Assembly (NCBI GenBank): GCA_008694505.1
Contig: VZDJ01000033.1
Location: 4,427,745-4,491,744 of the forward strand
Reading direction: 5' to 3'
DNA length: 64,000 nucleotides
Source of the DNA: Cyanoderma ruficeps
Lineage: Eukaryota > Chordata > Aves > Passeriformes > Timaliidae
In this document: piece by piece, positions 25,872 to 37,624 of the stretch
How positions within the stretch are numbered: the first letter of the stretch is position 1
How the letters are laid out: each line of letters opens with the position of its first letter
Position numbers and translations under genes: made by a program
The notes under the pieces: model-generated
Told to the model about the DNA's origin: nothing
Seen by the model: only the letters and a program-made list of their open reading frames with translations
Database searches by the model: none

Positions 25872-27552
25872 AATAAATGCTGTGCATGGCATTTGGGTGA
25901 GTGATGTCATTCCTGGGAGCCCTGCTGGGAGACACCCCTGAACATGGGAGTCACTGTGATGCCCAAACCACCTCTGCCCTGCCTGCTCTGGAAACGGGGG
26001 GGAGTGTGGGGGGAAACACCTGCTGGGAAATGGGGATCCCCCCTGGCTGTGCTGGGGCCAGGGCACCCCATGGGAGCTGCACCCTGGATGTTCCTCAGGG
26101 GACAGCACAGGGAGATTGTGATGCTCTGGCTGTTCCACTGTCTCTGCCCTGGACCAGAGCTCCTGACAGGAATGACCTGCTCCTATTTCCTGAGGAGCAA
26201 ATAGGAAATAAGGAAGTGGAACCCAATTAAAACCTGGAGTGGAGGTGTCAGCTGCAGGTTTGGTACCCAGTTTGGTCCAGCCCTGCTCCTCCCCGCACTC
26301 TGCTGTGTCCATGGGGAGACAACCCCAGGGTGCTGCATGGCCTCTGGGCTGCCCATCCCAGTTGATTTCCTCTGGGATTGCCCTCGGGGGGGACCTGCAG
26401 CCCCCCCAGGAGCCCTCTGACACCATGAGCCCACCCCACATCCCGACGGCACAAATGAGGGAAGGGACCAACACAGCCATACATGGATGCGCCTCAGAGA
26501 TGAAACTTTATGGAACACACAGCACCCCAAAGCCATGGAGCAAAATCCCCCAACGGTGCCCTCTCCTTGTGCCTGGAGGGATGCTTGGCACTGCCCTGGG
26601 AAGGGCATTGGGAGCACACTCTGTCTTTTTTCCTGGTTAAACTGAGCAGGAGACCTTTGGGTGGGAGAACTCAAGCCTTTGAGACTCTTGGTGGCTGCCC
26701 CAGGGAGAGCCTGGGATGCTCAGATCCCCCTGGGGAATTTTTTCAGAACCTCTTTTGGTTTGGAAATCATGCTGAAAAGACAGAGATGGGCCCTCTGTTT
26801 ATCCCAGCTGATTTGCTGGCTCTGCTGTTGATTCAAGGAGAAGTGCAGGATGAGAAAAATCAGGCTGAGTTGCCCTCCACAAGTCATTTCTGAGGGATTT
26901 TTCCCTGGGCAGAGGATATTCCTGTGGCAACCCAGAGCATTGGGTTGGGATATCTGGCTGCAGAGAGACTCATGAGGTGCCTCCCTGTCACACAGGGATG
27001 GAACTTGAGTCTGACACTGCAGAGTAGGACACTGATCCTATAAATGCAGCATCCAAAGGCAAAGCATCCTGTGACCAGAGTCAGCGCAAATTAATTCTGG
27101 AGTNGACTGCTTTTCCAGCACGGTAACGTTAATGGAGCAGGGGAGAGCTGCAGCTGCACAGTCAGACAGGCTCATTCCCAGGCTGTAAATCAAACTCCAC
27201 AGCTCTGATTTACAGCTTGGCCCTGTTCTGCCGCAGTCTCTGGTGCGGGGCTGAGGATCTGGGCTGCCCTCCTGGATCTCCTCGCTGCTGGAGCCCGGTG
27301 CTGTGCTGAGGCTTCAGCTGCTGACTGGGGGGATTTCCCTCTGGAAAAGTCCCGTCCAGCGCCCGGGAGCCCCGCTGCAGCCCGTGCTGCCCCCGGCAGC
27401 GCCCAGAGCTCGGCGGTGCGGGGACAGAGGTGTCCGGGGCTGGCCGGGCAGACCCGGCGGCCCCGCCTGTGCCCCGGGCAGGGGCAGCCGCGGCCGGGAG
27501 GGCTGAGCCTCGCTGTCCTCAGCAAGGGCGGATGGAGAAGGACGCCCGGGGC
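25872..27552. other. convergent gap between AQP12 and GAL3ST2
   Basis: Between two tail-to-tail genes; the right part should be GAL3ST2 3'UTR, but I see no AATAAA on the minus strand that fixes its end. One undetermined base lies at 27104. G-rich runs lie near 25996-26012. GC and CpG content rise sharply after about 27240. Open frames here have no recognisable family. Confidence 0.6.
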
Positions 27553-30500
27553 TCAGTTTCGGGCGGTCTCCATCCGGTGCCGCGGGGCTCGGTCCTGCCG
27601 GGAGGCAGCGGGCTCGGGGGTCTCGGGGGCCGGCGGGGGGAACTGCTTCTTGTAGAGGAGGCTGCTGTACTGCAGCTCCGGCGTCACCAGCCGCCGGCAG
27701 GTCCGCTCCAGCTCCCGATCCAAGCCCTGCTTGAGGTTATAGCCCAGGATCCTGGCCCTGCCGTACTGCAGCGGCCGCAGCGAGGAGTCCTTGATGTCCT
27801 TGGGGGCCACGCTGCCCGTGCCCTGCAGGCAGGTCCGCGCCAGCTCGGCCTGCCGCGCCCGCAGCGCCCTCACCTCCCGCCGCATGCGCTCCCGGCCCAC
27901 GGCCCGGTCGATCCTTTCCCAGAAGGTCCTGTTAAAGTGCGTGTAGATCTCCCAGTCCAGCCTGTTCCAGGCCTTGAGCTTCTCCACGGCCCAGTCCGGC
28001 AGGGTGGACCTGGTGCTGCTGTCCCTGGTGTTGAGCGGGAAGGAGACGACGCTGTCCAGGTCCCAGCACAGCAGCTCCTTCAGCAGCACCATGGACTCGT
28101 CGAAGTACTCGGAGATGAGCACGAAGTCGAAGGAGGCCTCGATGGCCTTCAGCATGAGCTGCACCCGCTCGGGGGACGCGTCTCCGTCGGGGTTGAAGCC
28201 GAAATCGAAGGTGATGAGGTTCCTGGCGTACTGGCGGTCCCCGCTGGCCGGGTTGTAGTAGCGGTAGGGCTGGCTGAGGAACTCCTCCAGGCTGCGCACC
28301 CGCGAGAAGGCCGACGCTGCCTTGTAGTACGCGAAGGAGGATTCCATCAGCTGCACGGGGTTCCTCAGGATGGAGAAGTACACGGCCGAGCTGGGCACCA
28401 CCTTCTCCACCTGCCGAGGAGGGAAAGAAGGTTTAAAGCAGGGCTGGGAAGAAGGGACCCGCTCGCCTGCAATGCTGGTGGGTGATGGAGGTGGGGGGTG
28501 CTGGGGAGGTTTCAGGGTGCAGCTCATCAGAGGGGCTGTGGGGAGCTCCAGAAGAGTCCCACGGGGAGAGCAGTGAGCAGGGCTCCTCACAATGGGCTGC
28601 CACAGCTGCGTGGCCGGGCTGGGATGGGGATACTGCCCGTCTCCTTGCCTTTCCCCATGTCCACCTGCCCTCAGAGGGGTGGATGCTGGGCACAGCTGAC
28701 CTGAGCCGATGCTCTTTGGCTGTTCTCCTCTTGCAGCTGGTCCCCTCTGGGCCTGTCCAGGGAGCAGGACATGTCCCAGAGCCCACCAGACTTAAAAGAG
28801 ATGAGAGCTGCTGGCTGCTACAGATGCTGTCTCCCACTTTGCCATGGCTCACAGCACAGGGCACCTGCTCACAGAAGCTCTCAGGAGACGCCAGCAACAT
28901 GCCAGGTACCCGTGGGCAATCCTGGCTCTCTTTAGTTCATCCCTGCAGAGTCTACGTGCTCGACAGGTGACCCTCCTTGTGCCCCATGAGCCCCTCTCCC
29001 CCCGCCCGCCCGACCCTCCCAAGGGGCGCGGCTCTGCCCCTACCTCGGGCTGCAGGAACCGCATGTGGTGGCAGAGGATGTTGAAGCGCCGGGGGCTCCG
29101 CGGGGAGAAGCCGTGCACGAACCCGGCCAGGAAATGGTATGGGTAGTAGAGCTGGAAGCCCCCGCCCCGGGGGAAGGCGAAGGTGAGGTTGTGCGTCTCC
29201 CCGAAGCGGAACAGGATGTTCATCACGGTGCTGCTGGCGCTCTTGTGGACTTTCAGGAAAACAATGTCGGTCTTGGGCTTGCACGTCTTCCCTTCAGGGG
29301 TGACCCCTCTGGCCTGCTGACCTTCTACAGTTGTTAACTCCTTGACCTTAAAGGCTTCTGTCCAGCTTGGGAAAAATCCTGCCTCCAGGTGCGTTTTGTA
29401 AGAATCCTCTGCCTGCAGAGGTGTAGCTGGGTTTGGGATGGGCTGTGTAAATGAGGTACCCCACTCAGGGTGGGGAAAACCCACAGCCTGAGGCTGAGTC
29501 TGGCTCTGTACCTCCACCTGCACCGTTGCAGGTGGGGACATTTCCCTCTGCTCCTTTGCGCTCAGCCTGTTTGCCAAGATGATGAACTTGCTGGTGACAG
29601 CTTCTGCCAGAACTGTGGCAACCCTCCAGGGAAGGCTTGGGGAAGGACTTTCCCTGGCTGCATTTTCCAGGTCAGCAAGCTGGGGTTTCAGCTCCGTGGG
29701 TGACAGATGGGCTTTCACCTTCTCACTGCTCTGCTCAGCCTGCTGCATCCAGTGCTGCTCTTGGCTGTTTGCCAGAGGGGTCTCCTGTCTGATGTACAGA
29801 TGCATCCTGAAAACACCCTCAGTCGAGGCAGGGGCTGGCCTGGCTTCCCTCTGGCCCTGAGGGGAGTCATCCTCCCACAGCAGGTCAGGGCTGTGGAGGG
29901 CAGAGCCCAGCCCGTGGCCCATGGTCTCCTGCAGGCCACGCTCCAGCTCACGCTGGCAGCTCCTGTGATGGGGAGGACACAATGCTCAGCTGCTGGAGAT
30001 GGGAGGACGCTGCAGAGGCAGCTCCTCTGCAGCCCAATGAACCCCCTGATACCCCAAAGTCACCCTAAAACATGTTTCCCTCTTTTCTTGGGGTGGGTGG
30101 CATTGCTGGTGGGTGTAGGGGCTTCACTGCTGCCCTGGAGGATAGGAGTGGGTTCAAGAACTTGGGCTCGATCATCTTGGAGGTCCTTTACAACCTTAAT
30201 GATTTTATGAAGAAGAGAAGGACAGGTCACCAGTGATGTGGCAGTGTCTCTGTCTTGCTGGAGCCCGACAGGATGGTGGAAGGAGCAGAGCAAGAGGAGG
30301 CAAGGAGAGAGAAGAGCTGGTGGTCTGGAGAAGCTGGAGGAAAGACTTCAGGTAAGCCCAGACTGGGAGGACTGGGCTCAAGGGCTGTATAGGGTTGTGT
30401 GGAGAGCCAGGACAATGCCCAAAGCAGCCTTGTCTGACCCCAGGGTGGGCTCAGCTCTGGCCAGGGCATAGGGGTGAGATGTGGGACCCCCAGAGGGTCC

Positions 30501-30749
30501 TCTCTCACCTGGAATTTCCTCCCTGTCTAACGAAGACCCTGCTGGGTGGTTTTCAGGAGGGCGGTTCTGAGCCCACCTCAGTGGCCAGGGGAAGGCTGGA
30601 GGGCGAGGTGCAGGTTTATAATCCTGCTCAGGACCTACCCAGGAGGCTGCAGCTTCTCCACAACCTGAAGTGTGACCAGGAGGAGGATGAGGAGGCTGAA
30701 GGAGATCCAGAGCCGACTTGGCTGGCACCTGTAGATTGCGCTCAGCTTC
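27553..30749 (-). CDS. GAL3ST2: galactose-3-O-sulfotransferase, GAL3ST2-like (start not settled)
   Basis: Type II Golgi enzyme that transfers sulfate from PAPS to the 3-OH of galactose on glycans. Minus-strand exons: 30749-30639, 29962-29044, 28410-27553 (stop TGA at 27555-27553), with matching phases and GT-AG borders. The first visible exon carries the membrane anchor (LWISFSLLILLLVTLQVV), the second a stem of more than 200 residues and the 5'-phosphosulfate site FLKVHKSASST, the third the 3'-phosphate site SILRNPVQLMESS and the C-terminal ILGYNLKQGLD...TPELQYSSLLYKKQF, which favours GAL3ST2 over GAL3ST1. Visible length is 628 residues, against about 400 for human GAL3ST2. No ATG lies between 30749 and the anchor: either an upstream 5' exon is missed or the in-frame ATG at 30781-30779 is used (639 residues). 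Confidence 0.85.
30150..30213 (+). mobile_element. short CR1 tail in GAL3ST2 intron
   Basis: GGGCTCGATCATCTTGGAGG and TTTACAACCTTAATGATTTT match the sense CR1 end. It lies between the anchor exon and the stem exon of GAL3ST2 and is antisense to that gene. Confidence 0.65.
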
Positions 30750-31549
30750 CTGCAAGGAAACAGACATTTGAGTCCATTCATGGGGAGAAAAAGCCGAGAG
30801 TGGCGATGGGTGTGAGGCAGGCGGGAAAGGCGCCCTGAGGCTGTTTTATTTTTTATCTTTATGTGAGGTAAAGTCACGTTTTCAGGGGCGGAAATGATGC
30901 AGAGGCAGCGATAACCGAGGAACCTCCGAGGCTGCGCCCCAGCAGTGCAGCCTCATGGAAATTTCCAGATGGGCCACGGATATTGTGCTGAAAAGCAAAC
31001 AGTGATAACCATGGAGTCCCTTGGCTGCTCAGGGACATGTTCCTGGAGCAGCCTGAGCTCCCCCCAGGCAGCAGGAACAGGGCACTGCCTGTGTGTTCCC
31101 TGCCCTGCCAAGAAGGATCAGGATCCTATCTTTATCAACATGGACAATAAAACTCTTTTTTTCCCTGCTCTCCCCACTCTCTGCTGTTGGACTGCCATCT
31201 GCACAGGCTCCAGCTGTGGCTGCAGATGTGATGCCACCATGGGGGCCCCAGCAGAGCCTGGATTTTAGTCTGGTTTTAGCCATGTCTGCAACAGCAGTGT
31301 GATTTCCTCAGGCTGTCAGAATTGTGCTGTCACGATTTGGGTTGTGTATGGTGAAGTTAAGGCCATGGAGATGCTGCCACAGGGCTCATTCTGTTTGTGG
31401 GGCTTGCTGCAAACCCTGGTGGAGCTTGGTTGTAGCTTTAATCTTCAGTGGAACGGCCGAGGGGCTGAATTTCCTGGGAAAAAGGATTTGTTTGTATTTT
31501 ATTTTTTCACAGAAACATTGTCCAGTCCCAGCAGATGTGACAGTTGGAA

Positions 31550-31642
31550 TCATGGGTTAGTGGTGGCCTTGGCAGTGTTGGGGGAAAGATTGGACTCAAT
31601 GATCTTAGAGGGCTTTTGCAACTTGAATGATTCCATTATTCT
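31550..31642 (+). mobile_element. CR1 LINE 3' end
   Basis: ATGGGTTAGTGGTGGCCTTG, GGCAGTGTTGGGGGAAAG, GGACTCAATGATCTTAGAGG and TGCAACTTGAATGATTCC are the classic sense CR1 terminus. Confidence 0.85.
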
Positions 31643-34600
31643 GCTGGCTTTTCCCCAGGGAGCTCATTGTTGCATTACAGGAGATGATTTGTACTGAGGA
31701 TCTGGTTAAACCCTCTGAGACTGGGCTCTGCTGTGGGGGAAGTCCAGCCTGCCAGCCCCAGGGAGGGAGGGCCACAGGCAGCAAGGATCTAAATGGGAGG
31801 AATTAATGAAAGCAGAAGTTTGGGCAGAGCCTGCTTGGAAGCTGCATTCCAACAGCCAGCCTGGGTTGGTTGGCATTTCTGGCTTCCTGCAGTGGTCAGC
31901 TTTGGACCAAGACAGTGGGACTGGGAATGCACAGACCTGCTTGTGCCAGAGCTTCTTCATCTCCATGGTGCTTTATCTCCCGCTCTGGGCAGTCCTGTGA
32001 CACGTGGGGGCAGAAGTTGTTTGGTGAGGCAGCAGTGACACACAAACATGGGCCGTCCAAAAGGGGTCATGTGCATCCCACTGGTACAGGTCAGGAATTC
32101 AGGTTTGCTGTTGAGAAACTGGATTTGTTCCAGGAAAATCATCAGCTGTCATGATTAAGTAGTAGTTTTGATAATGACAGCACTGCTTGCAGTGGTTGGA
32201 CACTCATGGACACCGTTCTGCCCTGCTCCCAGTCATGTCCCTTCACTGGGCTGAATCTCTCAGCTCCTCCCAGGAGGATTTTAGTGTCTAAAGTACTCAG
32301 GACTGGAAAGGCTGGGAGGTCTTGGGCCGTGGCAGTGCTGCTGAGGATTCAGAAGGTGTCATCACTACACATAATTACTGCCCATCAGCATCCCAGCATC
32401 CCCAACCCCGATGCCAGCCTGGAGGTATCCGTGCTCTTTGACACTTGAGGAGCAACTTGGATGAGACAGGAGGTGGCAAATGCATGTGTGGGTCACTGCC
32501 TGGCCCTGCCAGTAGCACAGGGAGACCCTTGTGAGGTCAGAGATGAACAGATGTGGCAAATAACGGAGCAGAAAAATGCCAAATGCTTAAACAGAGCTTA
32601 AAATGACAAGAGGTGTTAAAGAGGGAGGGTTGAAGGAGAGACCCAAGGCTGCCCCAGAGCTGGTGTGAGGAAAGGTTTGGTGAAATAACTCCATGTTAGA
32701 TCAGAGAGACCATGGAGGGAGAAGGCAGTGAGGGAGGAGCTGCTCCAGAATGAAGTGATTCCTCTGGATCTGGTTGGAGACTCGATCCAGCTCTCCCATC
32801 ACTCCAGGCAAGGCTGATCATAATTTTGTCTGGCTGCCCATGGTAAGACAAGCAGCAAGAATGGCATGAAGAGCTGCACTGTGATATTTAGTGGTACACA
32901 CAGGCTCTGCAGGAGCACACAGTGATGAAGGCAGAATATGGGGGCAGAGCTGGGGGCAGCACCCTCTGACACTCCCAGATCAGTGTTGGGTGCAGGTATA
33001 ATTCTGGGCTTGCTTCCACAGAGGTCCTAAACTTTCTACCCGTGAGAATCTGTGAAAGATCCAGGTCCTTTGGCTCTCTGAGGTGGCTGTTGTGTTGGTG
33101 GAACACCCAGCTGAGAACACACAACACGTGTTGGGCTGACATGTATTGGGGCTGGCCAGGCTGGCACAAAGCCAGAGCCTTTCCTTCCCTCCTCCATGGA
33201 CATCAGGGAGGGTGTGCTGAGAAAGTGGCAGTGCTCAGACTTGCACTGAAGATGCCAATAAGTTGCACTGAAGGCAGCAAAACATCCATTAAATGGGACG
33301 TGGTGCTTGAGCAGCCCTGCTCTTGGAGGCTGGAGCAGGTTGACAAGATGTAGGTGAACAAAAAACCTCCAACAGGCTCAGCTGCTCTCCGTGGATAACC
33401 CCTGTACAGCCTCCTCTCCATTTACACTGGGATGGGATCAGGGATGTGTGTCTTGGGGCAGAGTTAAACACCTCAGACTGGAGCACCAGGGAGGTGTCCA
33501 GGCTGGACTTGCAGGGTGGATTGGGCTGCAAGAGCCCAACTCCTGCAGAGTCTTTGGAGATGCCTCCATCTGCAGCAGGCTACAGCTGAGGAGCCCCCCC
33601 AGACCAGAGCCTGAGTGCTGTCACCTCCAGAAGTGACTTAGAGGGTGCAGAGCTGGATGCAGCACCCCAAGGATGCCTTTGGCTGCAAGGACTCAGTGGA
33701 AGTGCCAGAGCAGCTGGATCCCCCTATGCTGGCTCAAGGAATTTAATCCAAACCTGAACTGATGGTCAAATCTTTGCAAGGGATGGTGCTCCAGCTGTCT
33801 CAGTGCCAGCCCCAGCAGGGGAGAGGGGGCCACTTGTTCTCAGCAGGGCTGCAGATTTCCCTTCTGTTATTCCCCCCCTGCTCCAAGCAGAGCTTCCCTC
33901 TGACCCGTGCCCCTTCCCTGTGCAACACAGAAACAAAAGCCCCAGCCAGGATGGGTCTGTGGCTGGAAGTTTCCAGGCCCTCGGGTGCTCTGGGATGCTG
34001 TGGGAGGTGCTGAGGCTGAGCTCACTGGGCAGGTGAGTGGCAGGAAAAGATTTGACTGTTTTGCTGTGCCCAGATATTCTCCAGGCAGCGAGAGCAGTTG
34101 CACAAGGAATTAATGTACACAATACATACACCAGCCACAGCCTGCTCCCTCTGGCCAGTCACTGGAGCCTTTTTTTTTTTGGCAGTAAAGGAGAAACTGG
34201 GCAAAATGGTGAGTGGGATGCTCAGGTAGCACAGCAAGGGCACAACGGCACTGCCTGCCTGTGTTGGTGCCCACCCTACACCTGGCACTGAGCCCTCTCA
34301 GCCTCCCCCAGCCAAGGAACTCTGCAGTCAAGGAAGTTCCTTGCCCTTCCCTCATCCCTCCTGTCTAAACCAGAGGCTGTGGAAGAGGGCACCTCACCCT
34401 AGGGGTTGCCATGTGAAAAACTTGCACAGAGACACATTTCTGTTCCTCTGGTGATCCCTCACCTGGGACGCTGCAGGAAGGACCAGCACCCCGTTGCCCT
34501 GCCAAGGGCTGTGCCATTCTCCTTCCTTGGTGGCAACAGCCTCACAAAAGGTGCTGTTTTCCAGCCGCCCTTGGAGCGTCACCAGAAGGGAAAATCCCCA

Positions 34601-37583
34601 TCACCCCAGACTGCCTTGCACTGATGTGGAGCAGGAACATCTGCCCTGCCCATTCCCATCACCACCTCAACTGTCTCCCAGCACGGAGTGATCTGCAAGG
34701 ACATCACCTCTGGGTAGGATGGAAAGACAATTTTACTTGGGGAAGTAGCATTTTACTTAAATAAATACATAAAAAATATTCCACTTACGTGACCAAGTAC
34801 CTTCTGAACCTCAGCATGGTGAGCTGGAGCCTTGGCTGGGGAGCAGGTGGTTATCATCCGCCCGGGAGACTGGAGAGCAAACACCCGGAGCCTGGACTGT
34901 GTGCTGTGGCCAGGGGCCCCTCCCTGGGGGGGGCACTGGGACAGAGATCCCGTCAGACCTTCCCACCAGTGCCCTGTGCCTGCCCCAGGGAGTGCCCAGC
35001 CTCTGGGAGGGTGAGTGGCACCTTCACCCCTGCCACGTCACATGGAGCGTTGGGCAGCGTGTCCACCCACGCCAGTGTCCCTGCCTCACTCCTTGGTTTC
35101 ACCCACGGCTGTTGGTATTCCACTTTGGCCCTTTCTTTTCTTTTCTCATGTCCTGATTTTGCCTCTTGGCAAAGCTGAGAGCAGAGATGGTTGTGATTGC
35201 TGAGCTCTTGTTAATCCCAGTGTCTCCAGGTCGGTGCTGCTGAGACCCTGTGATGGCTGGGTCACCCCTGCGTGGCAGGGACCTTGTCCTCTCCAATGCC
35301 CCATGGCTCCATCCACACACCAGAGCTGGCTGTGGCAGTCCCCAGCTCCCTTCTTTGCTGGCTTGGGGGGCACAGGGGGGCCAGTCTGGGGATGGCACAT
35401 GAAAGACATCCATGTGTGGAGCAGTGAATGTGATGAGGGGAAGCAAAGTTGTCAACCCCTCGTGCTGGGACTGTGGCTGTGCCAGGATAACCAGCAGCAG
35501 GACAGCCCTGCCAGGAAGTCAGCTGGCTTCCAGGACCAGTGGGAAAGTGGTCACTGGGTCTGCTTCTGGCTGGCTGGTGGACAATGTAAGATAACTCAAA
35601 GGAGGACAGGGAGGCTGCTCTCCACCATGGGGATCCTTTGGCCACATCCTTCCCCTTCCAGGCTCATCCCAGCACCCTGCCCGGCATCAGCCATGCCTTT
35701 GTGTGACTGGAGGCCCCGGCAGTTTGGCAGGGACGGTGTGCTTCTCCTCTTTGGGCACAGACTCCCGGGGTGGTGTGGAGGAGAGACCCTGGCCATGTGT
35801 GCTTTCCCTTGACCCGTGCCCATGGGGCTCAGGAAGTGCATAAAGGGTGGATAAGTCACTTCCAGCCCGGACCTTGGCTCTCTGGAGGGACAGAAGGGCC
35901 CAGCTTTTCTGTTGCCAGCAGGGAGGCAGCTGTTCCCCTCACCCTGGCACGGGCAGGCGCTGCCTCTCCCCGTCCACCTCATCAAAACCACAAGTTTGCT
36001 GTGGGGCTCTCGTGTTCTCCACCCATCCTGGGTTCCAGCTCTCTGCCCGGGCTGGCAGCTTCCCTGGGAGTCCGGGGCTGCCTGAGAGCCATGCAAGAGC
36101 TTGTAGGGATCAAATCCTCTCTGGTGCAGGGGCTGAGGGGTCAGGGCTTCTCCCCTCTGCCTCCCTCTGCACAGCCATGCTCCGTGGATGAGCCTGCTTG
36201 GGGTGGATGGCTGAGGGCTCTGTGAGCATCCCCCATGCAGGATCTCCAGGGAACATCCATGGGGCACCTTTGCATGAGAGTATCCAGAGGCTCATCAACA
36301 TGAGGGTGTCCAGATGGGCTTGATTTTTCTCCTCTTCAGCCGTTTTCTCTTGCTTGATGGTCACGGGTGGGATTTGCCACTGCTCAGCTCACTTGTTTGC
36401 TTAAGGACAAACCTGTCAGTCTGTGGTGACCTCAGGGAGGTCTAGTTTCCATATGTAATCCTGCTCAAGATATCCTCCGTTCCTGTCTGCAGCCACTTCT
36501 TGGGCACAACTTGAGGCATCTGTGGAGGGAAAACTCAAAAGGCGAAGCTGTCTGTCCCTGCAGGAATGTGGTGATGGGAAGCAGGGTGTGTGCTCTCCAC
36601 TGCCTGTGTGCTTCCTGTGCCAGAGGCTGCATCTGAGAGCCCTCAGCAGCTCTCTTGGGATCCTTCTTCTACCTCACAGCTGCATCCTACAGAGGCTGTC
36701 CTGGACTGTGAGCTGGGCAGGACCAGTGTGGGGATGTCATTCCTCTGAGACTGCACCTGGTGGTCTCTTCCCTCCCACGGATGCTGGAGTGGGGTCAGGA
36801 CAGGGCCAGGTAAATGCCCCTTCTGCAGTTGTGTGTCTTGAGAAGCAGAGGGGCCCTTGTAGGAGGGATTGGGCACCTCCTTAGGTGCAGAAAGCAGCTG
36901 AGGGGCCCCAAAGACTCCAGTCCCTTCCTGTCCCCTGTCCCTGGGCAAGATGATGAGCAAGGCCATGGCCTCAGGGCCCTCAGCACCTTGCCACTCATGC
37001 AATGGCTCTCCTGCTTGGCCTGCCCATGGCCCAGAGGAGCTGCTGGAGGGTTTTTCCCAGGATTGCTGGACAAGCTGCACTTGGAGAGCAGCCATCTCTG
37101 GTGCATTTGTACCCAGGGTGGAGGTGGAGAGGAGCACAAGGGAAGGTGCCTCTCTGGTGAAGAGGAAAGGAGACCTGGGAATGTGATTGCCCCTCCAGTG
37201 AGGAGGAGGGCAGATCTGTGACCCAGATTCCCAACCCTGGGCTGGGCCAATTGCCAGAGCAGTGGGTGATGTGAGTGAGGGAGAGCCCTGGGCTTTGCAA
37301 GGGCTTGAGCTTCACTGTGACCTCAGCCAGCCATCTGCCTCCCTTCATCCTCACCTTACTCCTTCTCCTGCTGGACGTGGAGCACACCAGCACAGGAGCA
37401 GCCCAGCAGAGAGCTGTGTGTGGGTTTTTGTTTGGGCTTGCTGAAGGCAGATTCTGTTTGCCATCAACAACACTCCCTGCTGAGCCACGAGGTGTGAACA
37501 AAGCCTGCAGGTGGGTGGCACAACAGGGCTCCTGGCAAAGGTGACAGCCAGCAAGGACCTTCCAGGCAGGAGCAGGGGAGCTC

Positions 37584-37624
37584 TGTTCTCCTGAGAGAGC
37601 TTCTTTGTTCTCCTGAGAGAGCTT
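37584..37624. repeat. two-copy direct repeat, period 22
   Basis: TGTTCTCCTGAGAGAGCTT occurs at 37584-37602 and 37606-37624. The copies are identical. Confidence 0.85.

Noticed and set aside
27430..28485. 351-codon plus-strand frame opposite the last GAL3ST2 exon
   Set aside because: Low-complexity translation mirroring the sulfotransferase exon; no independent start signals.
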